DNA of 64,000 nucleotides from Sacculina carcini (Eukaryota; Arthropoda; Thecostraca; Sacculinidae): positions 3,948,945 to 4,012,944 of the forward strand of contig OU696581.1 in assembly GCA_916048095.2 (NCBI GenBank). Direction: 5' to 3'. The position numbers and the translations under genes are program-made. The notes below the pieces were generated by a model that was not told where the DNA came from, did not search any database, and worked only from the letters and a program-made list of their open reading frames with translations. Positions 1 through 10,700 of the stretch are shown in pieces; the first letter of the stretch is position 1, and every line of letters starts with the position of its first letter.

Positions 1-169
1 GCGGCTTATATATGAAGAGTAAAATCAGCGGTGAATAATCCGTGTACATAAATAGCTATATTTCTAGGCTCCAATGTGTGACATTATCTTGCATACACGT
101 ATGTGTTTGTGTGTCTGTGTGTATGCGTGAATCACACGGTGTGCTAAATTTGCAGATGAATGAAACGGT
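1..169. other. no gene seen; TG-rich leader
   Basis: Short TG-rich sequence in front of the pol fossil. I see no recognisable reading frame, RNA gene or terminal repeat in it. Confidence 0.5.
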
Positions 170-199
170 ATGTACGTGTGTGGTGTGCGTGTATTTTTG

Positions 200-1530
200 G
201 ACATAGTTGTGAGTAATGAAGTGCAATATGAGTTATGCTACAAGACAGCGGACATACCGAAGACTGTCGTGACGACGCCATTCGGCTTGTACGAGGCGAC
301 ACGCATGCCTTTTGGTTTGCGGAACGCGGCGCAGACGATGCAGCGCTTCATCGACGAGGTGCTCCGCGGGCTGCCTCACGTCTACGCTTACATCGATGAC
401 ATCCTCATCGGCAGCCCATCCATCGCTGAGCATGAGCGTGACGTGAAGGCAGTCCTCGTACGGCTGAAAAAGTACGGTGTGGTCATCAACCCCCGGAAGT
501 GCACCTACGCCGCGTCCGCCGTGTCTTTCCTTGGGCATCGCCTCTCCGCCAACGGTATGGTGCCACTCGTGGAAAAGACACAGGACATCGTGTCTTTCCC
601 TATGCCGCAGACGCAAGCCCAGCTACGCCGCTTTCTCGGCATGTTGGCGTTCTACCACCGGTTTCTGCCAGCAGCTGCATCCCAACTCCAGCCGCTGCAT
701 GCACTGCTCGTTCCGGCAGGAAAGCGGTCTCGTCTGCCGGTCAAGTGGACGACTCAAGCAGAAGACGCATTCTCCGCGGCGAAACTGCAGATGGCCAACG
801 CTGTTCGCCTGGCTCACCCCGTCAAAGAGGCTCCCATCAGTCTCCAGATTGATGCCTCAGACACAGCCGTCGGCGCCGTTCTGCAGCATTTCGTCGACCA
901 GCAGTGGCAGCCACTGTACTTTTTCTCCAAAGCACTGCGCCCTGCTGAACGCCGTTACAGCGCCTTCGGTCGCGAGCTGCTTGCGGTGTACCTGGCCATC
1001 TGCAGGCTCCGCTACGCTGTGGAGGGCCGGCATTTCATCGTCTTCACGGACCACCGACCACTGGTGGGAGCGGTCAACTCACCATCTGATCGCTACTCTC
1101 CCCGTGAAGTTCGTCACCTCGACTTTGTCGCCCAACTGACTACCGATGTGCGTCATGTGCCTGGAGCCGAGAATGTTGTCGCCGACACCTTGTCTCGCGT
1201 CATCAACATGCTGCAGGTGCCGCACCCGCCGCTGCACGACTTCGACGCGCTGGCAGACGCGCTGGCAGACGCGCAGCAGGCTGACCCTGAGCTAACGGTA
1301 TTCGTTGACCAGCCGCAATCGCTGCAGCTCCGCCACATTAAGCTGCCCAGCGGTGCAAAACTGCTCTGCGATGAGTCGACGGGGAGGTCACGCCCAGTGA
1401 TACCAACTGCACTACGGCGTCGATGCTTTGATCTCTGGCACAACATCTCACACCCCGGCGTTCGAGCGGCACGTGATCTCACTAATGTAGTTTGCCAAAA
1501 AGAGTATGTTTGGAAATTTTGTGTGTCGAT
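200..1530 (+). mobile_element. Ty3/gypsy-type pol fossil (RT, RNase H, start of integrase)
   Basis: The frame carries the C-terminal half of a Ty3-type reverse transcriptase (RMPFGLRNA, then YIDDILIGS). A connection region follows, then RNase H (QIDASDTAVGAVLQ, FTDHRPLVG, VADTLSR) and the beginning of an integrase zinc-binding region (LWHNISHPGVRAARDL). This order is typical of Ty3-class LTR retrotransposons. It is incomplete at both ends: no gag, protease, integrase core or LTR is seen, so it is a fossil fragment. The long readable stretch suggests only moderate age. Its base composition is GC-rich, unlike the AT-rich DNA that follows at about 1530. No relation to the integrase-bearing elements further right is implied; those lack a reverse transcriptase. 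Confidence 0.9.
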
Positions 1531-1593
1531 GATCAAACAACCACTTCACGTGTGTCTGCATGAAATCTCGGTAAGAGGAATTTAACTTATATC

Positions 1594-2303
1594 TATATAT
1601 ATAAAAGAGATCCTCCGTCTGTGTGTGTGTCTGTCTGTGTGTCTGTGTGTCCCACCCTCGTTGGTCCTTTTTCTATCAGCTATTACTCGGCCACCACTAA
1701 ACATACTCGCTAACAATTTGTACCATCACTTTGGATATTTTGTGTCCACACTTTACACTAAATTTTAAATTTTAAAAATTAAACCAAAAAAAGTTATAGC
1801 GGTGAAAAGACAAAATGAACCCTGAAAAATGCGAAAATTTTGGTCAATTTTCTGAAGACTACTTTTCCTAAACCAGCAATGGTGCAACTATAAAAAGTAT
1901 ACCACTGTGTAGAAAATTTTCTGTTCTACTCAACAAACTATAATTCATGCGTGTTTGTGCTCTGAATTAGTCCGCACAATGGGTGGGCTGGCGAGGCGGG
2001 TTGAGGGAATTTAATAGTATGAACTGTTTCGCACGACGGGCGGCTTTACATGCTAGAATTTTCATTGTTGGTTACGTGTTTGTGTTCTGAATTATTCCGC
2101 ACAATGGGTGGGCTTATATATGCGGCGGGTTGAGGGAAAATATTATGTCAAAATAAAAATAAAAATATTCGCACTTGGACTTTTCTATTGAGCAAAATCA
2201 TTTTCTTTATTAATTTGGAATATTTTTTATGAATATGAATTTGTATGAATATTAATTCCATTTTATGAATTCCTCCACACAACGGCCGGGTTTTAATGCT
2301 AGT
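1594..2303 (+). mobile_element. non-autonomous Helitron-like (Helentron-type) element
   Basis: It begins with a TATATATAAAAGAGATCC-type 5' motif followed by a TGTCTGTGTG tract. It ends with an ACGGCCGGGTTTTAATGCTAG-like 3' motif. The right edge of the window (63528-64000) carries the same kind of ends in reverse orientation. A CCGGG-containing end closing on CTAG(T) resembles the 3' end of Helitron/Helentron elements known from invertebrates. Internal variants of the 3' motif (around 2030-2055 and 2100-2140) suggest tandem or nested copies. No Rep/helicase coding is present. Assignment rests on end motifs only. Confidence 0.45.
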
Positions 2304-2660
2304 TTTAAAAATATTCGGAACTTAATCTAATATATTCGGATAATAATTTAATTTAATTAAATTAAATTGAAACAAATTAAATTAAATTATTACTTAAATT
2401 CATACGTTTATGTTATTATTATTTATATAATTCATATTTATTATTTATTGTAATTAGTATTTATATTAATTATAATTATTATTTATATTAATTATAATTT
2501 TTATTTTTATAATTCATATTTTGGTTATATCATTTTTTTCATTTATTGTTACATATATTTATAATCTATATTTATATTATAATGATATATTTGAATTATT
2601 TATGTTTTGTGTGCTCTGCGAGCTTCTCTCGAGCAGTGGAGCTAAAAATGTTTTAAAGAA
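2304..2660. repeat. AT-rich low-complexity DNA
   Basis: Runs of AATTTAATTAAATT-type and ATTATTTATATT-type sequence. No coding or structural signal is seen. Confidence 0.8.
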
Positions 2661-2775
2661 TTAATTTGAATCAAGCTATCTCAATCTGGAATCTATCTGG
2701 AATCTATCTCAAACATATGAGGGTGTATGAAGATTTTCTGTTTTTTTTGTTGTTGACTATTGCAAAGCACAGCAC

Positions 2776-2895
2776 GTGTACTATTCACTACTATTCACTA
2801 CTACTATTCACCAATATTCACTACTATTCACTACTATACACTACTATTCACTATTATACACTACTAATCACTACTATTCACTATTCACTACTTCG
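2776..2895 (+). repeat. ACTATTCACT-type minisatellite
   Basis: About 120 bp of imperfect tandem units of roughly ten bases (CACTACTATT with variants such as CACTACTATA). It is open in more than one frame simply because of its composition; I do not regard it as coding. Confidence 0.85.
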
Positions 2896-3448
2896 TGTAC
2901 TGTACAGCACGTGTCTCGTTGCCGTTGTGACGGAACGGGTGGCGACCTGGAACGGATGGCGACCTGACGTTTGCGACGCGTTTAAGGCATTCAATGCCTT
3001 CACGGAACATTAATTCCTTCACTGTATGTTCTAGCACGTGCTCTGAATTATTGTAGTGGGATTTGTAGTGCAGTTGTAGTTGCTTAGTTGGGTTATTTTT
3101 TGGTTTTTATTTCTTACAGACATGGTTTCCCAGATATGCTGCATGTGTTTTGGGTTACCTCCATTAATAGATATTGTATTTAACGCATTTTGCTAATCAA
3201 GTGTTGCATGCACAATTGCGCTATTGGACGTTTTTCTGACTACTGCACGCTTGTCTTGATAACTACTTCATATTTTGGGTCACGCTTGGTGGGTTGGTGT
3301 AAGCTTTCGTTTGGTGGATTGGTTCTAGCTTAGCTTAATTGTTGTTTTGCTGGTTAGTGCACGTTTCAAGCTGTTTTCTTTGGTTGGGTTTCATGTCGGC
3401 CAACACAACATGCACGCTACGCGGCCTGAAAAGTTTATTTCATTTCAG

Positions 3449-4707
3449 AAAACCTCCACTCTAGAGGACATCAGGGCGTACTTACAAACAGGGTCACTCC
3501 CCTCTTCAATAACAAAACAGAGAAAGCACCAGATTCTCCAGCGGGCGTCCAAGTTCAAATTGCATGGTAAGCATAACACGCCTGTTCAATTTCAACCCAT
3601 TTGAATTCACCCTGATCAGTGTTATAACTGAATTGTTTGTGCTTGTGCTCCACTAGAACTCATGGAACTCATCTGGAATATTTATATACGTTATAGAAGT
3701 CCATACTAAGTTTTGCACTAAACATCTTTTGCTCTAAACACATGGTATGGTTTTTACAGATTCGGATCCATCCAGGATGCAGTTGGTCGAGAGTAATGAG
3801 GGTCAGGTCAGCTTCAGAGAAGTTATCTTCTCTGAAGCTGAAAAGCAGGCCATTTTCAACAGCGTCCACTCAGAAGGGGGCCACATGGGTAGGACGAAAA
3901 CGCTGGCAAAAATTCAAACAGTTTTACTGGGAGAGGATCGCCAATTTTGTGGTTAATGGTATTGCCCACTGTGATAGGTGCCAACGATTGGGGGAAATGA
4001 AGACCATGGCTGCGGAACATACACCGATTAGGACAAACGACACGTGGGAGGTAGTGGGAATAGACCTTGTGGGACCTCTTACCGAGACACCCAGGGGAAA
4101 TAAGTACATCCTGACCGCAACAGATCTGTTTTCCAAGTGGGTTTCAGCCTTCCCTCTGCAGGCCAAATCAGCAGATCAGGTTTCCCACCACATCCAGGCG
4201 ATGTTCCACCTTTTCGGGCCCCCGAAGAAGATCATATCAGACCAGGGTAGAGAATTCTGTAACCATGTGAATGAAGTGTTGTTTCAGGTGTTCCAGGTGA
4301 AGCACGCTGTGACACACGCGTACCATCCGCAGACCAACGGACAGGCTGAGAGGACCAACGGCACATTGAAAAAGATCCTCGTGAAGTTGTGCAACGAGCA
4401 GCAGGATGACTGGGACTGTCACCTCGGTGCCGCGGCATACGCCATGAACACCTCGGTGCAGGAATCCACAAAATTTTCCCCCTTCTATATCATGTTCGGG
4501 AAGTGCCCTCGTTTAATGGCAGACATGCAAATCAATGACACCCCAGATTTGGACTCCCGGGTCAAGGAGATCATTGATAACCCTAATATTGAGAGTCAAG
4601 ACATTCAGAGCAGAGTAGAGGAAATGGTGGGGGTAAAAGAAGTGGTTAGCGCGAATATCAAAAAGGCCCAAGAACGTCAGAAAAAAAGTCGAGTTGAAAA
4701 GGAATAA
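3449..4707 (+). CDS. Ginger-like integrase-type transposase (two exons, broken copy)
   Basis: A small exon (3449-3566) contains EDIRAYLQTGSLPSSI...RASKFKLH, the N-terminal region seen in Ginger/KRBA2-type integrases. It is flanked by a consensus acceptor (TTTCAG) and donor (GTAAGC). The next exon opens after TTTTTACAG at 3759. It holds an HHCC-like zinc-binding region (HSEGGHMG ... CDRCQRLG), then the DDE core: first D in VVGIDLVGPL, second D in ISDQGREFCN, and E in QTNGQAERTNGTLKK. The following HLGAAAYAMNTSVQESTKFSPF is the usual integrase C-terminal core motif. A GPY/F-like stretch (GMWVLARNNRKKG ... HLKPYLEP) continues toward the protease. It would act in the nucleus, cutting and joining transposon ends. 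The copy is not intact. Confidence 0.75.
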
Positions 4708-4893
4708 GGGGTTTAAATCCTTCACTTTCCGGGTTGGGATGTGGGTATTGGCCCGTAATAATAGGAAGAAGGGACCCGTAAGGGATCCAGGCTGGAATTC
4801 GACTGGCTTGGCCCATATGCGATTTCTAATATGGATTTTACTTCGGCCCAGCTCCAAACACCGTCAGGCAAAATTCTGTCTTGAAGGATCGCG

Positions 4894-5715
4894 TTGGTCC
4901 ATCTGAAGCCCTATTTAGAGCCTCTCGAGATTCCTGCTCCGTCGTCTCCTGGAGTTGCTGCGGAACTGGCGGACAGCGCCCAAGACGCTGCACCTTGCGA
5001 CCATGGGCTCATTTCCGCTGTGTCAGTTGATGCCTGCATCGCCAGCCCGTCGTCGGTCTTCACAGCGTGTGACGAACCTGAAGGTGTCACTGAACCAGCA
5101 GTCAAGCGGCGCCGCATGAATGACGCCAGACGCCCATTGACTCCATGGACGGCTGTGCCGAGCGCGTCGGACCGCATCAACATCAGCGCGACGCTTGCGG
5201 ACCCGCACTGCTGGCTCAATGACACAGTCATCGATGCTGCTCAGTCGCTGTTGGCGCGGCAATTCCCGTGGGTGTCTGGCCTCCAGTCGACTGTTGTGCT
5301 TCAGGGGACCAATTATGGCGGGTATTCGGAGGACGGGCACCTGGTTCAAATCCTCCATGTTCATGGTTCACACTGGGTAACTGTGGCTAGACTCGAGGAA
5401 ACCGACCCTGGAGTTATCTTCTATTTCGACAGTCTTTCGGGCACATTTTCCAGGGTACCAGAATTTGTCAAAAATGTTTGTGGTGCCCTCATGTACCAAA
5501 TATCCCCAGAGGGAGTCCAAATTGAGGTGGGTGGGTGCGCACAACAGTCGGACTCCAGCTCCTGCGGGCTATATGCCATCGCCAACGCGACTGCTGTCTG
5601 CTTCGGGGAATCTCCCTCCTTCTTTGCGTGGAAGCAGTCTGAGCTGCGGTCGCACTTGGACGGCTGTCTGCGCAAAGGAGTGATGGAGATGTTCCCTGTG
5701 TATCCTTTATCGTAG
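4894..5715 (+). CDS. C48/Ulp1-like cysteine protease domain of the Ginger-like element
   Basis: The 273-residue frame starts in the GPY/F-like HLKPYLEP region. A linker rich in acidic residues, Ser and Pro contains a basic KRRR patch. The peptidase resembles Ulp1/SENP: WLNDTVIDAAQSLL (substrate-side motif), HGSHWVTVARL (catalytic His), IFYFDSLSG (Asp), and QQSDSSSCGLYAIANAT (oxyanion Gln and nucleophile Cys). All four positions expected of a C48 peptidase are visible. It follows the transposase in the same orientation, so it is probably a C-terminal domain or downstream exon of the same transposon product. Such domains may process SUMO-like modifiers or the polyprotein; that role is inferred. 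A shortened relative sits in each palindrome arm, around 12.3-12.7 kb and 18.3-18.8 kb. Confidence 0.7.
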   Translation: MVHLKPYLEPLEIPAPSSPGVAAELADSAQDAAPCDHGLISAVSVDACIASPSSVFTACDEPEGVTEPAVKRRRMNDARRPLTPWTAVPSASDRINISATLADPHCWLNDTVIDAAQSLLARQFPWVSGLQSTVVLQGTNYGGYSEDGHLVQILHVHGSHWVTVARLEETDPGVIFYFDSLSGTFSRVPEFVKNVCGALMYQISPEGVQIEVGGCAQQSDSSSCGLYAIANATAVCFGESPSFFAWKQSELRSHLDGCLRKGVMEMFPVYPLS

Positions 5716-6000
5716 TTATTGTTTAGAAAATAATGTGTTGCCTGTGCGTCAAAAAAACAAAAAAAAACAAAAAAAACAAGGACACGCGTTGCGTAACAGA
5801 TGTGTATTATATGCATATAGTGTATATTTGTGTGTGTATATTGTATTGTAGTGTGTGTATATTTGTGTGTGTATATTGTACGTATTCATGTATGTCATGC
5901 AAATGTCAGATATTTTTGTATAAATGATGGTTATGGCTGTGGTATATTACTGTAGCTGTGATTTGTATGGCTGTGGTGTACTACTGAATTCTATATGTTC

Positions 6001-6001
<1 letters not shown>
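5716..6001. other. A-rich and TG-rich spacer after the protease
   Basis: An interrupted poly-A (AAAAAAACAAAAAAAACAAA) at 5750-5780 is followed by TGTGTGTATATTG repeats. I see no gene. Confidence 0.6.

Positions 6002-6085
<84 letters not shown>
6002..6085. repeat. (TA)n microsatellite
   Basis: About 80 bp of uninterrupted TA dinucleotides. Confidence 0.98.
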
Positions 6086-6088
<3 letters not shown>

Positions 6089-6139
6089 GTGTGTGTAGTA
6101 TATATAGTATGTGGTGTTTATGCTTATGTGCGCGAGTGT

Positions 6140-7725
6140 ATTTGTGTGCTCCAATTCTGTCCATGAAGAGCAGGCCACAGCGAGTAGCGTGGCAGCTATG
6201 ATACCCCCGCCTCTGAGCGGATAATACTTTCCATAGTGAAAGGGGGACCTGCAGCCATCATGGACATGTATAACCGCATTCCACTGGTTATTTTCACTCA
6301 CTTTGATCTGGTTTTGATGTTTCTGTATATTGTGTGTGTATACGTGTTTGCTACATTGGATCCATTCTATTTATTCTTGCCGTTGATTATTTGTGCTCGC
6401 ATATGTGGTTATATGCGCTAAACGAAATATATTATTGATTGATTGGACTTGTTGTTTTGTTGGTTAGTACACGAAATAAACAAGGTTTTCCCTGGTGGTG
6501 TGCTTTATGTTGATCAAACGGTCACGTGATTGATACGAGTGTCGAGAAAGTATTTCTGTGCTGGACGTGACTGCGAAAACCCATGTGGCGGCCGGACCTG
6601 CGGTGTGCCAGCCGGGGCCGTGAGGCTTTGCCCCCGCAAAATTACACGCGAAAATAGCCTTCTCTACTGATGTGTTTAAATGCGTATGGTCAACAATCTA
6701 TATATGATCTATTGAAGTTCATTCAATTTAAAATCACTACTCTGGGGGATGTGAGGGTAAATTTACAAACATCGCTGCCCTCTTCAATAACCAAACATCA
6801 GATTCTCCAGTGGGCATCCAAGTTAAAACTGCATGGTTAGTATAACACTTGTTCAGCATCAACCAATCGGATTCTACTCAGATTAGTGTTGAACACAATG
6901 TGTGTGTGTATGTGTATGCTCGAATTCCGTCCATGAGAAGCAGGTCACAGCGAGCAGCGTGGCAGCTATGAGACCCCGCCTCTGAGCGGATAATACTTTC
7001 CATAGTGAAGGGGGACCTGTAGTCATTGTGGACATGGACATATGCATTCCACTCTGCTAGCCCCGTGGCAGAACAAGATTTGATTTAGTAAGAAATGGTG
7101 ATGCTTAGATTGTAAGGCGAGCTGTAAATCAGCCATGCATTGTCAGAAAACAGTCACTCAACAGACACTTCGACAGTCAACAATGAACTAAAAAATTTCA
7201 GAAGAATCTAAGGATGAACCAAGCCTGTCGTTCACTACAAATGACTCCTATGTGAATGCGCGTGTACACCTACACACATTTAAAACGTGTGTAGGTAGCT
7301 TCGATTGGTACAGTCACCAATCGAAAAATGGGCCTTGAAGCGTTTTTCCTAAATATGTACATGCTCACGCGTAGAAAAACAAACCACCGATCAACAATTT
7401 TATTCGGTTCAATTGCCAAACAAAACTCGTAAAAATAGTAAGAAATGAAGGGCTGACAACATAAGAGATGAAAAGGAGGAAAAACGAAAACAGATGGAGC
7501 ATGCAATGAACACATTTGGAAAAGACGCTCAGAACGAAATCCCCAAGAAACTCATGTTCGGGACCTACAATACGACACCACAAACACAGTAATGCAAGGT
7601 TCCTCAAAAGTTATATTACTAAGACATTACTCACTGATAAATAACATTGTACACAAAGACAAATATCACTTAGATAATAACTCAACGTCTGCAGCTATTT
7701 TCCTCAAACAGAGACCATTCCCACT
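6140..7725 (+). mobile_element. E2 repeat, left part (Ginger-family deletion derivative), interrupted by a LINE
   Basis: The stretch matches 20.3-21.7 kb in the same orientation and 14.4-16.3 kb in reverse. It resumes at about 10831 after the inserted LINE. Inside, 6720-6840 resembles the small 5' exon of the Ginger-like copy at 3449-3566 (CTCTTCAATAAC ... CAGATTCTCCAG, then GTTAG where a donor would lie), but decayed. An internal module, AGCAGGTCACAGCGAGCAGC through the GAAGGGGGACCTG motif, is present twice (6160-6255 and 6925-7030). This suggests a shortened, non-autonomous member of the same family with rearranged modules. It contains no intact coding sequence. Confidence 0.6.
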
Positions 7726-10700
7726 CTGTTGACAAGAATGGAGAGAATAGAGACTCGGGAAAGAACATGCAACCGATGTATACACTAAACAATTTTATAT
7801 ACCTCAACATCAGGGGTCTTTATCCCAAATGTAGGCAAAGCAAGATCCCGATGTTGAGTGAATATGCACTGGAAGAGAACTTGATGTTCCTTGCTCTAAC
7901 AGAAACACATCTCAATCAAGATCAATTCGATGCAGAAATAAATATAAAAAACTATTCTGTCTACAGAGCAGACAGAAAACAAAGAAAACACGGAGGTGTG
8001 GCCGTCTACATTAGAGATGATATTGCGGCTAACACGGAGGAAATTACGAGTTTCTCGAACGGAAGAACAGAATTGTTGATAATGTACCTGAAAGGTGTAA
8101 ACATTCTGCTGTTAACGGTGTATAGACCACCTGATACCACGGTACAACTTTTTTCTGAAGCATTAGAAAAAATATACAGAGCACTACGAAATCTGCCAAC
8201 CCCTGAGACAGAAGTAATTATGTTGGGAGATTTTAACTTTCCTACCATTTGCTGGGATACTCTGAGAGTGAGAAGTGGTATTATTACACTGGAAGAGAGA
8301 CAACAAGCACAGGCTCTCATTGACTTTATACAGGAACATTATCTGGTGCAGTTAATTAAAGAACCAACTAGATCACATAACGTCCTAGATCTGCTAATAA
8401 CAAGCAAGACTGGTATAGTACACTCTTGGTATGTCAAAGGCACCATCATGTCAGATCACAATGTTATACAGGGTAGACTACTCTCCCTCAGTGGAAAAAA
8501 CAGTTGTGTAGAAAAACAGCATGATGCTGAAAATAATCTGGGAAAATACAATTTCTATTCTCCAAACATAAACTGGGACAATGTGACAGCTGCCATTGGA
8601 CAAATAGATTGGAATGGACTCCTTTCAAGACTGGACGATGTCGACACAATAAATGAAGTGATTGTGAAAGAATGTTTGGCTGTTTGTGCTGAACTTATTC
8701 CATGTAAGAAGCAGCGACGTAACAGGTCAATAATCCCGAGAGACAGGAGAATACTCATGAGAAAGAGACGCTTACTGGAGAAAAAACTACAAAGGAACGG
8801 AAAACAAAATAGAAATATAATAAATGAGCAGCTTCGTTTGATCGAACTTCAACTTGAGCAGTCACATACTGAGCAAAAAATGAGAGAAGAAATACAAGCA
8901 GTCGAAAAAATAAAAACAAATCCCAAATACTTCTTTGCATATGCAAACAAGAAGATAAAAACAACGTCAACGGTTGGTCCACTAACGAGAAAAGACGGTG
9001 AGCTCATAGGAGATGAATTGGAGATGGCCAATATATTGAAAGATCAATATGAAAGTGTCTTCAGTAGTCCGCTAGTAGACAAAGCGGTGGAAAATCCAAA
9101 TGACTTCTTTACAGATACGTCAACACGAACTGGTCAACTGCCGTTTTTTGACTTCACACAGCTGGACATTGTAGAGGCTATCGAAGATATCTCAAACGAC
9201 GCAGCTCCAGGATCAGATGGATTTCATCCAATATTATTGAAAAAGTGTCGACATCAAATCGCACTACCGCTGAAAATACTTTGGTCTCTATCACTAGAAA
9301 CAGGCAAAATACCTTCGTGTTTGAAAACAGGCATCATAACTCCAATACATAAAGGAGGCAGTCGAGGACTAGCCAGCAGATACAGGCCAATAACACTAAC
9401 GTCACATATTATTAAAATATTTGAACGCATAGTAAAGAAGAAAATAACGACCTATTTAGAAGATCATGGTTACTTCAATGTAGGACAGCATGGATTCAGG
9501 AGAGGAAGATCCTGCCTGTCTCAATTGATGACCCATTATGAAGAAGTGTTGAAGAACATACAAGATGGATGCAATGCTGACGTCATCTATCTGGACTTCG
9601 AAAAGGCGTTCGATAAGGTCGATCATGGAGTTCTGTTACACAAACTGAGAAACCTGGGTATCACAGGGCACATTGGAAGATGGCTTCATAACTTCCTTAC
9701 AGACAGGCAACAGAGAGTATCGGTTCGAGGGCACCTCTCAATTCCAGGAGAAGTAAGAAGTGGAGTGCCGCAAGGATCGGTACTAGGACCGCTGCTGTTT
9801 ATCGTCCATATAGGAGATATTGATGGCAGTCTCCAGTGCTCCAAGACCACATCTTTCGCTGACGACACAAGAATGTTGTTGAAAATTGAAAGTACCGAAG
9901 ATGTGGTCAAACTGCAATCTGACCTAGACTGTGTATTAACATGGGCCTCATCAAATAATATGAAACTAAACAGTGACAAATTCGAGCTGTTGAGATACGG
10001 TCCAAACGAAAAATTGAAGCAGGAAACGACATATGAGTGTAATGGTCGAATTATACCAGAACAGGTGCAAGTTAAAGATCTCGGCATATATATGAGCAGC
10101 GATGCAACATTCAATCATCACTATAACATCATAATCAACAACGCTAGAAAGATGAGTGGGTGGGTGCTTCGGACATTCCAAACGAGAGAACCAAGTTGCA
10201 TGGTTGGAGTATGGAAAGCAATGATTTTGTCCAGAATGGAATATTGCTGCCAACTGTGGTGCCCCAAGAAAATGCAAGATATAGCAGAAATGGAAAGTGT
10301 CCAGAGGTCTTTCACCAGCAAGATCCAAGGGATGGAGACACTCAACTACTGGGAGAGGCTGAAAACTCTCAGGCTGTACTCTCTGCAAAGAAGAAGAGAG
10401 AGATACATGGTGATATATGTCTGGAAAATACTAGAAGGACGTGTCCCAAACGTAGGCCTGCAGCAGCAAGTTCACCAAAGAAGAGGCAGGCTATGCTATG
10501 TGGAAGCAACTCAGGCATTCTCACAGAAACTGGGTACTATCATCCATGGCTCGTTCAGACACAATGGCAGACGTCTGTTCAACTGTATACCTCGAGAACT
10601 GAGAAACATCACTGGAGTGAAGACAGAGCTGTTCAAGCGAAGACTGGACAAATGGCTGAACGATATTCCTGATGAACCACCGATACCAGGATATCAGAGC

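Larger units (their letters stand above)
2905..5800 (+). mobile_element. Ginger-like DNA transposon, copy 1 (integrase-type transposase plus C48-like protease)
   Basis: The left side carries the terminal module (GGCATTCAATGCCTTCACGG core at about 2985-3010) that also occurs, in both orientations, at 11.0, 14.2, 16.9, 20.0 and 21.9 kb. Next come small 5' exon(s), a retroviral-type integrase core without any reverse transcriptase or gag, a GPY/F-like tail, and a C48/Ulp1-like cysteine protease. Integrase-like transposase plus long inverted terminal modules and no RT is the hallmark of Ginger-class cut-and-paste transposons, the family that gave rise to vertebrate GIN1 and KRBA2. The copy is broken in a few places, so it looks old or at least inactive. 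The right terminal module was not found next to the protease, so the right end is approximate. Confidence 0.7.

Noticed and set aside
170-5715. One large LTR retroelement joining the RT region at 0.2-1.5 kb with the integrase at 3.7 kb
   Set aside because: Unrelated repeats lie between them, base composition differs, the first fragment already has its own integrase start, and the second is spliced and flanked by terminal modules that recur without RT.
5981-6301. Tyr-Ile repeat frames
   Set aside because: Translation of a TA microsatellite with no flanking gene signal.
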